Below, one piece after another: positions 53,412 to 64,000 of a stretch of 64,000 nucleotides of DNA. The notes under the pieces were generated by a model. It ran no database searches. It was not told the DNA's origin and worked only from the letters and a program-made list of their open reading frames with translations. Each line of letters starts with the position of its first letter. The stretch's first letter is position 1. The stretch spans positions 17,092,146 to 17,156,145 of the forward strand of contig CM048852.1 in assembly GCA_026545225.1 (NCBI GenBank). Direction: 5' to 3'. Origin of the DNA: Cornus controversa. Its lineage: Eukaryota > Streptophyta > Magnoliopsida > Cornales > Cornaceae. The position numbers and the translations under genes were made by a program.

Positions 53412-56400
53412 GTGTTCACTACCCAATCTGAGGAGTCCGACACAGATGGAAGGACAGATGAAGCATTTTATGCCACTACTTATCACATTGCTGTCGAAGA
53501 GCAATCAGATTATGATCTTCTAGATGATGAGGTTGAGGAAACTCCCTCAACACTTGAAGACGGGGGGCAAGCGACCGTTGATCAACTCAAGGAATTTAAT
53601 TTGGTGACGAAGGACCAGCCCAAGCTAGTATTTGTTAGTTCATTTTTAAGCGTCTCAGAAGAAAACGATTACTTTCAATTACTGTCAGAATACATGGATG
53701 TATTCACTTGGACATACAAGGAAATGCCAGGTCTTGACCCTAAAATTGTAGTCCATAACCTTGCTGTCAAACATGGAACACATCCAATTAAATAATCTCA
53801 ATGTTTCTTTCGTCCAGAACTTATCCCAAAGATAGAAGAAGAACTCAACAAATTGATTGACGTGGAATTTATTCAGGAGGTCAAGTATCTGACATGAATT
53901 TCGAGAATTGTGCTAGTGAAAAAAAAGAGTGGGCAGATAAGAATCTGTGTGGATTTTTGTGACCTAAACGAGGCGTGTCCAAATGATGATTTTCCTCTTC
54001 CTATCCCGGAGCTCACCGTAGACACAACAACCGGACATGAAGCTCTCTCTTTCATGGATTGTTATTCTGGTATAACCAGATTAGGATGACTCCAAAAGAT
54101 GAAGAGCTAACTGCATTCTGCACCCCCAAAGGTATATATTGTTACAAAGTTATGCCTTTTGGACTTAAGAATGCAGGGGCAACATACCAAGCCCCAGACA
54201 AAGGATCTTTGATGACATTCTTCATAAAATTATTGTGTTATATTGATGACCTTATGGTTAAGACAAAGAAAAGAGTGGGTCATTTACAAGATCTTTGTAT
54301 AGTTTTCAATCGTCTTAGAAAATACTAACTCAAGATGAATCCTTTCAAGTGTGTGTTTGGTGTTACTTCCAAAAAATTCCTTCAGAATGTGGTTCGCCAT
54401 CATGGTTTTGAAATTGATCCATCTAAAGTTGACGCCATACAAAAGATGCCACCACCTAAGAATTTACGCGAGATTTGAAGCCCGCAAGGCCAACTTGCTT
54501 TCATCCGTCGGTTTATCTCAAATTTAGCCAGTCGTTGTCAACCTTTCAACCGACTCATAAAGAAAGATGTCCCATTCGAGTGGGATCAAGCTTGCTAAAA
54601 TACTTTTGATAGTATTAAGCAATACCTTCTCAATCCTCCAGTGTTAGGGGCACCTATATTTGGAAAACCTCTCATACTTTACATTGTTGTGCAAGAAGAA
54701 TCTCTTGGCACCCTTCTTGCATAAAACAATGAAGACCACAAGGAGAATGCATTGTATTACTTAAGTCGCAGGCTCACACCAACAGAGTTGAAGTATCCTC
54801 CGATTGAGAAAATGTGTCTCGTACTAGTCTTTGCCTCCAAGAAATTAAGGCACTATTTCTTGGCACATACAATACACCTCATTGTAAGAGCTGACCCTCT
54901 CAAGTATGTAATGTCAAAACTAGTCCTTTCTGGATGCCTGGCGAGGTGGTCAATTTTGTTTAATGAATTTGAAATCATTTATGTGCCACGAAAGGTAGTA
55001 AAAGGACAAGTTCTGGTAGATTTTCTAGCTGATTATCCTATCCCAGCCAATTGGGAAATTTCAGAAGATTTTCCTGATGAAGAAGTCTTTCAAATTGACA
55101 TTCTTTCTCCATGGATAATGTTATTTGATGGAGCAGAACGGTTTGATGGAGAGGGGGCAAATATAGTCTTTATCTCTCCACAAAGGCAAATCCTCCCATA
55201 CACATTTGCGCTTACTGAAAATTGCTCAAATAATGTTACTGAGTATCAAGCATTGATCATTGGTCTTCAAATGGCAAGGGAGATGAACATCATGGATCTT
55301 GAAATATATGGAGATTGTAAATTGGTGATCAATCAACTCCTTAAAGATTATGAGGTCAAGGAAGAGAAGCTAATACCGTACCATAAGTATAATTCCCACT
55401 TGTTGATGAAATTCGACAATGTCGTTCTAGAACACCTTCTGATGAAGAAAAATCGTATAGCTGATGCTTTGGCAAATTTAGCCACAACATTGGCATTAGT
55501 TGATGATGAAATAGTCAATCTTCCAGTATGCCAACAATGGGTGTTACCACAAGTCCTTGAAGATAAAATTGAGGAGAGTAATGTAATCTCCGTATTGTCA
55601 AAGGGGATGACTGGAGGTGACCTATAATTGGGTATTTGGAACATGGAAAGCTTCCTGAAGACCGATGCCACAAGACTGAGATACGTAGGTGAGCACTTCG
55701 TTTCATTTATTATAATAACACATTGTACAGAGATCATTTGAAGGTCTCTTCTTTCGTTATCTCGGAGAAGACGAAGCAGCTCATGCAATGGAGGAAGCAC
55801 ATTCTGGGGTATGTGGTGCACATCAATCTGGCCTTAAGCTTCATTTTCGTGTAAAGAGAATGGGGTATTATTAGCCCATTATGGTCAAAGACTATATGGA
55901 GTATGTAAAAAGGTGCCAAGCCTATCAATTCCATGCTAATTACATACACCAACCACCAGATCCATTACATCCTACAATTGCTTCATGGCCGTTCGATGCA
56001 TGGAGATTGGATGTGATAGGACCTTTGTGCAAGTCTTCCAAAGGCCACTTATACATCCTGGTAGCTACTGATTATTTCTCTTGATGGGCTGAAGCTGCAC
56101 CCTTTAAAGAAGTAAAAAAGGAGACAGTTGTTGACTTCATCAAGTGTATCATTTATCAGTATAGTGTCCCTCGATACATAATTACTAATAATGGGTTAAA
56201 TTTTAAAAATAGTTGGGTGACTCAACTTTGTGATAACTTGATTTCAAATAGTATAAATCCTCTATGTACAATGCTCCAGCTAATGGACTTGCAGAGGCAT
56301 TTAATAAAACACTTTGTAATTTATTAAAGAAAGTGGTTTCTAAATCCAAGAAAGACTGACATGAGTGAATGGAAGAAGCATTGTGGGCGTACTGAACTAC

Positions 56401-56842
56401 ATACTGCACACCTACCCAAGCAACTCCTTATTCTCTCGTTTATGGTGTAGAAGTTGTTCTCCCCTTGGAATGCCAAATTCCCTTGTTAAGGATAGTCATA
56501 CAAGAAGGTCTCATGAGCGAGGAAAATGCCATTTTATGTCTTCAAGAATTGGAAGCATTGGATGAGAAGAGGATAGAACCTCAACAACAGTTAGAATGTT
56601 ATCAAGCTCGGCTTTCTAGAGCTTCAACAAAAAAGTTTGACCTCGGTCATTCTGGGTTGGAGACTTGGTACTTGCTGTTCGCAGGCCCATCATTATGAAT
56701 AACCTCACTGGAAATAATTTTTTGTCAAAATGGGATAGACCATATGCAGTTCGTGAAGTCTACACCAATGGAGCATATAAGATTATTGATGAAGATAGAG
56801 TGTTAGTTGGTTCCATTAATGACAAGTTCTTGAAATGCTAAT
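53412..56842 (+). mobile_element. Ty3/gypsy pol fossil, Tat lineage (RT, RNase H, second RNase H, integrase)
   Basis: Parts in order: pre-RT region with WTYKEMPGLDPKIVVHNLAV (about 53.7 kb), reverse transcriptase with MPFGLKNAGATYQ (about 54.1 kb), RNase H with YLSRRLTPTELKYPPIEKMC (54.75 kb), then a second, archaeal-type RNase H (WIMLFDGAERFDGEGANIVF to TEYQALIIGLQMA, about 55.1-55.5 kb), then integrase (CQAYQFHANYIHQPPDPLHP, about 55.9 kb, and a C-terminal part near 56.5-56.8 kb). The second RNase H is diagnostic of Tat-type elements. The coding region is broken in many places. No gag or 3' LTR is recognisable. It may belong with the LTR at 48,818, but see the primer-site conflict. Confidence 0.88.
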
Positions 56843-57810
56843 ACCCATAACTGTGTAATGCTCATGTACCGCATGAGCTAAAACTGTGAAAAGCACCCAA
56901 AAAAAAAGTTTTGTTCCTTTTGAACTACGTAAATGACTTGATCCCTTTTCGAGGGTACGTAGGTAGCTTGGAGGTTTGTTCCAAGTTCAGTCACCCAAAA
57001 AAAAAAAATTTGTGTAATACTCCTAGCCCGCAAGAGTATAAACTGTGAATGACGGAACAAATAACTAATGACAATGTTAGTTTTGAAAGCAATGGCGATT
57101 CTTTTATTGATGAGGTTGAAGACTACAATTCTACTTTGCTAGCTAAAAAGATTACTATAAAAAATAATAATAATAATAAAAATAAAAAAATAAAAAAAAA
57201 ATGAATGATGTTTCACTTTAAAGCTGCAAAGCCAAAATCTCTTCACATTTTATTTGTAATAATTCTTCTATAGTCTGATAGGCGTTGAATGTTACACATT
57301 GTAGCCTCTTAACTTATGTATTTTATTCTCTTAGTGGTAGATTGTTTTGTTATTTTACTTTGTTTTAGTGTTTTATGTATTTATAGGGCCTTAATGATTA
57401 TTTTAGTTAAAACCATGATTTTTGGCTTTTAAAGAAGACATCCAAGATGGTTAGATGAAGCCTACATCAAGAAAATCCATTCAACCATTTATTTCAACTC
57501 AAATCAGCCCAAGGAAGAGGTCCAAGAGAAATACAGCTGCTTAAGAAGGTTTCAGGCCTGAAGCCTAAATCTGCGCATAATACAGTCTTAATCCCGTTTT
57601 GAAAAATGGACCAGAAGTCGTGTTGAGTCAACGAAATTCGATTCTGCACACTTTTGTATTTCACAGAAATTTCGTGAATCGGATTTCTAGTAGGTCAAAA
57701 GTTGGGCCGAACGTCAGCAGAAAAAATCCACCTGATTAGTGCTGTGGGAAAACCTAATTAATTCCTAATTGGATTAGGACTTTAGTGTATTCTCTTGGGG
57801 CATAAGCTGT
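56843..57810. other. Possible 3' region or LTR fragment of a Ty3 element
   Basis: 56,843-57,120 continues in the style of a Tat element 3' region (two similar GTAATGCTC(AT/C)..GCATGAGC / GTAATACTCC..CGCAAGAG blocks with A runs). 57,290-57,800 has LTR-like phrases (TTAGGACTTTAGTG, TTTTAGTTAAAACC) but no ends. An A-rich AATAATAATAA tract lies at 57,160-57,200. No gene seen. Confidence 0.35.
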
Positions 57811-58082
57811 ATTCATATAGATATAAAAGATGAAGTAATTTGAGAAGTTATATAAAGTTGGATATGACTATTCTGGTTGGTGCAAACAATGGAATTTGTG
57901 ATCAACCACATCCTCAGGGATGAAACCATTTTGCTGATTTTATGGCAAAGGGGGAATGGGGGAATGATACATATGACATTCTGAGTAACCTTTACCATTT
58001 CCCCAAACTTTTGTTTGCTGAATGTATTGCGACTTTGGTATACTTAGCTTTGTTGCTAGACTACTTTTCCTTGTACTACCAA
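57811..58082 (+). repeat. Partial left unit of the bL34m segmental duplication
   Basis: Matches 60,898-61,171 (and in part 58,435-58,620) with few differences, then joins abruptly at about 58,083 to sequence that elsewhere is the start of intron 1 of the bL34m-like gene. It marks the left edge of the tandem array. Confidence 0.75.
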
Positions 58083-60009
58083 AATAGGTGTATTTTGATT
58101 GGCTGTATGGTAAAAATTGAATGATCATTTTCTTCTTAGAATACGAATTGAAAGGTGTTCATTGTGATTTCGTGACGATTACTTTAAATTGAGAGTATTT
58201 GAATTTTTTTTCTTCTGATTTTTATCTGATAATGGCTTATTTTGATCAATGTTTAATTGTTATGTAACTGATGGGTTTTTCTGTACTAGTTGTCTTGGAA
58301 AATTTCAATTACCACCCTGTGAATTCTGTAAGTCAAAAGGTGCTGGTTCATTCCATTCGATTTGGTAGTCAAACAAAGTAATGGTAGAATGTAAAGAAGC
58401 AATCCACCTAAAGATTGCTTGAAATTCATGACATTCATATAGATATAAAAGATGAAGTAATCTGAGAAGTTATATAAAGTTGGATATGACTATTCTGGTT
58501 GGTGCAAATAATGGAATTTGTGATCAACCACATCCTCAGGGATGAAACCATTTTGCTGATTTCATGGCAAAGGGGGAATGGGGGAATGATACATATGACA
58601 TTCTGAGTAACCTTTACCATTTCCTTCGCTTGTATGGATCATTCAAGTTCTCCTTTATTGCTGACAAAATTGTCTCAGTTGGGTTATTTTATATTTTCAT
58701 TTTCCCCTTTAAATATTGGATGAGTGGGATTGTTTGTTTGTAGTTGATATAGTGTAACTGGAAATGTTTGTTGTAGCATTCTCATAGTTATGTGTTTTGA
58801 AGCAATATGAAGAAGGAAGAATGGCTTGCAAATGATGTTTGGATTTAACTTTGGAACTTACATTGGAATAACAAGTTTTTGCATGAATGACAACATTTCA
58901 ATTTTTTATAGGAACTTACAAGCCACCAAGCAGTCTTAAGTTGATATATCTGCCCCATAAGTGTTATCATCATCACACAAATTCTCTTTGTCCAATCTTT
59001 TCTATGATAAGCCATTTCTCCTACTTAGATTTAATCTTTCAAATTCATTTCTCATCTCTTTATTTTATTTTAGTTTTGATTGACTTCTTTGTTTTTTACT
59101 TTATACTCAAACCACTCTTCCTCTTTTAAATGGTACATCTACATTTTTACGTTTAATATGCACATACCATTTAAATTTACTCTTATTTTATCAATAATTG
59201 GCGTCATTCCTAAATTTTCCCAGAGCAAATTTTTTGGGATCAGTTGAAAAGCAATCGCTGAGGCAGGTCTCCATTGTTTAAGAAGGCTTTTTGAGGTTGA
59301 TAGTCTGAAAGTTCCAACTCTAAGCCTTAGTTATTTTTGTATTACTTATATTTTATGATCAAACCTAAATATATAAATGCTATAGTGACAAATCAAGTTT
59401 GGGTTCCTTAGGTAAAAGATAAATCAACCCTGGGTTGGTCTGTTTTTACCCCATTTTTTATTTATTTTTCATTTAAATACTTTAAGGACAGTTTAATCCT
59501 AAATCACCTTCTTCTTACACCACGAATATTCATCCTCTTTTCACTTTAAAAGTTTTCTTAGTGAGAAGTTGAATTGGGTCCACGTTTATGTGAGGCTGCC
59601 AAGTAATTTTTATTCATAATAAGAGTCAGTAATTTTTATTCATAATAAGAGTCGAACATTCTCTTCAACACCATAATCAGTCTTTTCCCAATTATTAAGC
59701 TAGTAAAATAATAAAACGAAAATTGGAAGATTAATCATTGAACCTACAAAAATGAGATCATTTAACCCAAAAAAAGAAAAAAAAAAGAAAAGGAAAAAAA
59801 AGTGTTTTTAGAATGATCTTCCCAGGTATTGGGGGCTTTACTCATGAAATTTTTTTGTTGTATGTGAAACGGAGAGATTGTATATGTCAGGTGGTCGATT
59901 ATGGAATGCCTTAGGAGAGATTGTATATGTCAGGTGGTGGATTATGGCATGCCTTAGAGTCCCAACACTACTGTCATCGACAAAAGAAGAAAAAAAGGGG
60001 AGAGAAACA

Positions 60010-60238
60010 ATGATTGGGCTAGTTAATTGGGCCACTGGCTCAATCTCATCTTTAATGGGCCATTATATGGTCCAGTATGGCTAATCTTAGTCTGGGCCTC
60101 TAAAACGATCTGGTCATGCATAAGAGCCCATTAGACGGATTGGTGAAACATGTTAGGGACTGATAAGTGATGACAACTCTCTATCTCTCTAGGGTTTAGC
60201 ACTTCACTGAAACATCACCATTTTTTTCTTGGCCAAAA
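60010..60238 (+). promoter_or_regulatory. Site-II-rich promoter of the duplicated bL34m-like exon
   Basis: TGGGCT/TGGGCC motifs occur near 60,015, 60,029, 60,056 and 60,093. Such TCP-binding site II elements are typical of plant genes for ribosomal and mitochondrial proteins. The leader is CT-rich with a TAGGGTTTAG telo-box-like motif just upstream of the ATG (about 60,190), also typical of ribosomal-protein genes. Confidence 0.5.
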
Positions 60239-60506
60239 ATGTCGTCTAAGACCCTAATGCGCATCGGAGTTTCGCTGATGAATCGATTATTGAATCCAAT
60301 GCTTTTAAAAAGAGCTCCGATTCGAGCCATCTCATTGCGTCGCACGGACCTGAAATCACTCCAAAGCTTTTCCCACCATCCCTATCCAACTTTCAAACCT
60401 CTCTTAGTTTGCTCCAAGACGATGACAAAACCCTCAGAAGATTAAATTCTGTTGGATTCTTGTACCCCTGCGAACTTCCTTCTCTCCGATTCTTCTTACC
60501 AGACGG
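60239..60506 (+). pseudogene. Duplicated first exon of the bL34m-like gene with a one-base frameshift
   Basis: This copy matches 63530-63797 almost base for base: same ATG, same MSSKTLM start and same donor (GACG/GTACTC). One base is missing near codon 23 (CTTTTAAAAAG against CTTCTTCAAAAG), so the frame shifts and stops after 68 codons. Past the shift the second frame still reads SVGFLYPC and SLRFFLPD, showing the loss is recent. No ribosomal-domain exon follows before the next repeat unit begins at about 60,551, so this is an exon-1 copy without a gene body. Its promoter-like region is retained. Confidence 0.65.
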
Positions 60507-63369
60507 TACTCTCTCTCTCTGCACATTTAAACGTATATATGTTTGACATATAGGTGTATTTTGATTGGCTGTATGGTAAAAATTGAATGATCATTTTCTT
60601 CTTAGAATACGAATTGAAAGGTGTTCATTGTGATTTCGTGATGATTACTTTAAATTAAGAGTATTTGAATTTTTTTTCTTCTGATTTTTATCTGATAATG
60701 GCTTATTTTGATCAATGTTTAATTATTATGTAACTGATGGGTTTTTCTGTACTAGTTGTCTTGGAAAATTTCAATTACCACCCTGTGAATTATGTAAGTC
60801 AAAAGGTGCTGGTTCATTCCATTCGGTTTGGTAGTCAAACAAAGTAATGGTAGAATGTAAAGAAGCAATCCACCTAAAGATTGCTTGAAATTCATGACAT
60901 TCATATAGATATAAAAGATGAAGTAATCTGAGAAGTTATGTAAAGTTGGATATGACTATTCTGGTTGGTGCAAACAATGGAATTTGTGATCAACCACATC
61001 CTCAGGGATGGAACCATTTTGCTGATTTCATGGCAAAGGGGGAATGGGGGAATGATACATATGACATTCTGAGTAACCTTTACCATTTCTCCCAACTTTT
61101 GTTTGCTGAATGTATTGCGACTTTGGTACACTTAGCTATGTTGCTAGACTACTTTTCCTTGTACTACCAAAGAAGGAAAATTGTGGGTTGAATTCTCCAG
61201 CTATGGTGGCTTTAAGTCGCCTAGTAGTAGCGCTTACCATGTCTTTCTGTTTGTATGCACATATACAACGATGACCTATAAATGCACTAGTAAGAGGAGA
61301 AACACTAGTTTGCATAGAAAGTAAGAGACAGAGAGAGCGATTGAAAAAAAATGGGATGAAGTTATTATAAATGATTTAAAAAGTTAAATATAATAGATGA
61401 GATGACTTGTAATGGATAAGAATGAAAAAATAGAATTCATGCGGCCAACCCTATTCATATGGGTTTATGGGTTTAATTTAAGGACGATGGTGGTGTATAT
61501 GCTGTTATTGTCATTGACAATTTAGAATTCTTCATATGCTGGAAATTGACACGTCCAATATTCATCGGGGACAAACAACAATTTAAGCATTGAACAATTA
61601 AAACGGATATCTAACTTTAATGAGGTAGATAATAGGCTTTCCTTTCTCCTCCACTTCCCTTTTAAAGTTCACTTGATTAATGTCTTTACAAATCTGGTTC
61701 CTTTCTGGTTGAGCTCCTCTCATTTTACATTGTTTCCCTTAATTTCAAAGTATAATCTTGAGTTGTTGTTCTAAAGAAGTTTGACACTTGTAGTAACATG
61801 TTTCTTCATTGTCCTGTCTGGAGTTTGATGCAGTTGATATCAGCCTCGTTGAAATTTGTTGTCATGTGAACAAAATTTGGTTGATGGCCAAATTTCCTTC
61901 GCTTGTATGGATCATTCAAGTTCCCCTTTATTGCTGACAAAGTTGTCTTAGTTGGGTTGTTTTATATTTTCATTTTCCCCTTTAAATATTGGATGAGTGG
62001 GATTGTTTGTTTGTAGTTGATACAGTGTAACTGGAAATGTTTGTTGTAGCATTCTCATAGTTATGTGTTTTGAAGCAATATGAAGAAGGAAGAATGGCTT
62101 ACAAATGATGTTTGGATTTAACTTTGGAACTTGCGTTGGAATAACAAGTTTTTGCATGAATGACAACATTCCAATTTTTCATAGGAACTTACAAGCCACC
62201 AAGCAGTCTTAAGTTGATATACCTGCCCCATAAGTGTTATTATCATCACACAAATTCTCTTTGTCCAATCTTTTCTATGATAAGCCATTTCTCCTACTTA
62301 GATTTAATCTTTCAAATTCATTTCTCATCTCTTTATTTTATGTTAGTTTTGATTGACTTCTTTGTTTTTAACTTTCTACACAAACCACTCTTCCTCTTTT
62401 AAATGGTACATCTACATTTCTACGTTTAATATGCACATACCATTTAAGTTTACTCTTATTTTATCAATAATTGGCGTCACTTCTAAATTTTCCCAGAGCA
62501 AATTTTTTGGGATCAGTTGAAAAGCAATCGCTGAGGCAGGTCTCCATTGTTTAAGAAGGCTTTTTGAGGTTGACAGTATGAAAGTTCCAACTCTAAGCCT
62601 TAGTTATTTATGTATTACCTATATTTTATGATCAAACCTAAATATATAAATGCTATAGTGACAAATCAAGTTTGGGTTGGTCTGTTTTTACCCCATTTTT
62701 ATTTATTTTTCATTTAAATACCTTAATGACAGTTTAATCCTAAATCACCTTCTTCTTACACTAGGAATTTTCATCCTCTATCACTTTAAATGTTTTCTTA
62801 GTGAGAAGTTGAATTGGGTCCACGTTTATGTGAGGCTGCCAAGTAATTTTTATTCATAATAAGAGTCGAACATCTTCTTCAACACCATAATCAGTAAGCG
62901 AGTAAAAGAATAAAAAGAAAATTGGAAGATTAATCATTGAACCTACAAAAATGAGATCATTTAATCCAAAAAAAGAAAAAAAAAAGGAAAGGAAAAAAAA
63001 AGAGTGTTTTTAGAATGATCTTCTCAGGTATTGGGGGCTTTGCTCATAAAATTTTTTCGGTACATGTGGAATGGAGAAATTGCATATTGCATGGTCATCG
63101 GTTATGGAATGCCTTAGAGTTCCGAGTCATCTACAAAAGAAGAAAAAAAGGGTAGAGAAATAATGGTTGGGCTGGTTAATGGGGTCACTGGCTCAATCTA
63201 ATCTTTACTGGGCCATTATATGGTCCAATATGGCTAATCTTAGACCGGGCCTCCAAAACAATCTGGAGCATAAGAGCCCATTAGACGAAATACATTATGG
63301 ACTGATAAGTGATAACAACTCTCCCTCTCTCTAGGGTTTAGCACTTCCTGAATCATCACCAGGCCAAAA

Positions 63370-63408
63370 ATGTCGTCTAAGACCGTGATAACAACTCTCT
63401 CTCTCTAG
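63370..63408 (+). CDS. Upstream ORF 1 in the bL34m-like leader (12 codons)
   Basis: ATG with exactly the same context (CCAAAAATGTCGTCTAAGAC) as the main start. It reads MSSKT then VITTLSL and stops at TAG 63406. It arose from duplication of the leader plus first five codons. If included in the mRNA it would probably reduce translation of the main ORF. Confidence 0.45.
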   Translation: MSSKTVITTLSL

Positions 63409-63444
63409 GGTTTAGCACTTCACTGAGTCATCACCTGGCCAAAA

Positions 63445-63483
63445 ATGTCGTCTAAGACCGTGATAACAACTCTCTCTCTCTAG
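63445..63483 (+). CDS. Upstream ORF 2 in the bL34m-like leader (12 codons)
   Basis: A second copy, 75 bp after the first, with the same start context and the same 12-codon reading (MSSKTVITTLSL, stop TAG 63481). The third copy of the unit, 85 bp on, is the real start at 63530, where ACCCTAATG follows instead of ACCGTGATA. Confidence 0.45.
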   Translation: MSSKTVITTLSL

Positions 63484-63529
63484 GGTTTAGCACTTCACTG
63501 AATCATCACCATTTCTTTCTTGGCCAAAA

Positions 63530-63797
63530 ATGTCGTCTAAGACCCTAATGCGCACCGGAGTTTCGCTGATGAATCGATTATTGAATCCAATGCTTCTTCA
63601 AAAGAGCTCCAATTCGAGCCATCTCATTGCATCGCACGGACCTGAAATCACTCCAAAGCTTTTCCCACCATCCCTATCCAACTTTCAAACCTCTCTCAGT
63701 TTGCTCCAAGACGATGACGAGACCCTCAAAAGATTAAGTTCTGTTGGATTCTTGTACCCCTGCGGACTTCCTTCTCTCCGATTCTTCTTACCAGACG
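63530..63797 (+). CDS. First exon of a probable nuclear gene for mitochondrial ribosomal protein bL34
   Basis: ATG at 63530 opens an 89-codon exon ending GAC-G/GTACTC, a good donor. The remaining exon(s) lie beyond the window. The N-terminus (MSSKTLMRTGVSLMNRLLNP) is Arg/Ser-rich without acids, like a mitochondrial presequence. The exon ends VGFLYPCGLPSLRFFLPD, which I recognise from plant organellar bL34 precursors just before the short KRTYQPS ribosomal domain. The upstream region has GGGCC/TGGGCT site-II-type motifs (63,167-63,256), common in plant ribosomal and mitochondrial genes. The ribosomal domain itself is not visible, so the identification rests on the presequence region and promoter. 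It is the right-hand copy of a tandem duplication. Confidence 0.55.
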
Positions 63798-64000
63798 GTA
63801 CTCTCTCTCTCCTCCCTCTCTCTGCACATTTAAACGTATATATGTTTGACATATAGGTGTAGTTTTGATTGGCTGTCTGGTGGAAATTGAATGATAATTT
63901 TCTACTTAGAATACGAATTGAAAGGTGTTCATTGTGATTTGTGTTCATTGTGATTTCGTGACGATTACTTTAAATTGAGAGTATTTGAATTTTTTTTCTT

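Larger units (their letters stand above)
58083..60550 (+). repeat. Segmental duplication unit A (intron 1 part, flank, promoter, exon 1)
   Basis: A 2.47-kb unit running from the intron-1 start (AGGTGTATTTTGATTGGCTG) through spacer, promoter and exon 1. It repeats as unit B at 60,551-63,850. It lacks about 0.8 kb that unit B has (61,090-61,890). Inside are conserved non-coding blocks present in both, such as 58,887-59,129 against 62,160-62,402. Confidence 0.85.
63160..63529 (+). promoter_or_regulatory. Promoter and triplicated leader of the bL34m-like gene
   Basis: Site-II-like TGGGCT, TGGGCC and CGGGCC lie at 63,167-63,256. The leader then carries a 75-85 bp unit three times (about 63,310, 63,385 and 63,460), each with CT repeats, the telo-box-like TAGGGTTTAG and GGCCAAAAATGTCGTCTAAG. 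The first two units therefore contain copies of the start codon context ahead of the real ATG at 63530. Confidence 0.55.
60551..63850 (+). repeat. Segmental duplication unit B (intron 1 part, flank, promoter, exon 1)
   Basis: A 3.30-kb unit, a direct repeat of unit A with a few percent divergence by eye. It holds the open copy of exon 1. A third repeat start (intron 1 again) begins at about 63,851 and runs off the window at 64,000, so the array or the complete gene continues to the right. Confidence 0.85.

Noticed and set aside
58887-59129. TYKPPSSLK after a TATAG acceptor-like site, reminiscent of the bL34 start KRTYQPS
   Set aside because: The residues that follow are not basic and do not match a bL34 domain; the same holds for the copy at 62,160. 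Treated as chance.
60946-61191. 81-codon open frame (and copies at 57,942 and 58,440)
   Set aside because: It belongs to the repeated spacer of the duplication; the copies are not kept open over the same span and no family is recognisable.

Overview
This window is AT-rich nuclear DNA from a flowering plant, most likely a eudicot with a repeat-rich genome. Genes have GT-AG introns. One is a plant-type Mei2-like gene, and the repeats are typical plant ones: Ty1/copia, Ty3/gypsy, a Cassandra element carrying 5S rRNA sequence, an L1 LINE, tRNA-derived SINEs and MITEs. I cannot name the species. Nothing prokaryotic is present.

Layout. 1-3,330: remains of a long Ty3-type LTR with another repeat inserted in it. 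3,331-5,935: AT-rich tandem repeats of about 635 bp enclosing a T-rich minisatellite. 5,964-8,134: a large TIR element with TAA target duplications. 9,841-36,729 (minus strand): one Mei2-like RNA-binding protein gene in 12 coding exons, with a probable leader near 39.6-39.7 kb. Its introns have been inflated by a solo LTR, a complete-ended copia element with a smaller LTR element nested in it, a MULE-like element, hAT-like elements, a Cassandra TRIM, a LINE, SINEs and a 141-bp tandem repeat. 39,870-40,507: a fold-back element just upstream of that gene. 41,497-45,058: a mosaic Ty3 chromovirus remnant. 45,060-48,690: duplicated unclassified DNA and two MITEs. 48,818-56,842: a Ty3 LTR with a tRNA-Asp-type primer site and, further on, a Tat-lineage pol remnant. 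57,811-64,000: a tandem segmental duplication carrying the first exon of what looks like the nuclear gene for mitochondrial ribosomal protein bL34. One exon copy has a frameshift. The right-hand copy is open and runs off the window.

Only two host genes are supported. The Mei2-like gene splices in frame through all 12 exons and keeps all three RRMs, but an in-frame TAG replaces the conserved Lys of the NEDK motif just after RRM3, so the predicted protein has 809 residues instead of 868. The bL34m-like gene has a leader repeated three times, which creates two 12-codon upstream ORFs that mimic its own start. No tRNA or functional rRNA gene and no CRISPR array was seen. Everything else is repeat-derived or unassigned intergenic DNA. 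All comparisons are hand reading and family knowledge; no alignment or database search was run.
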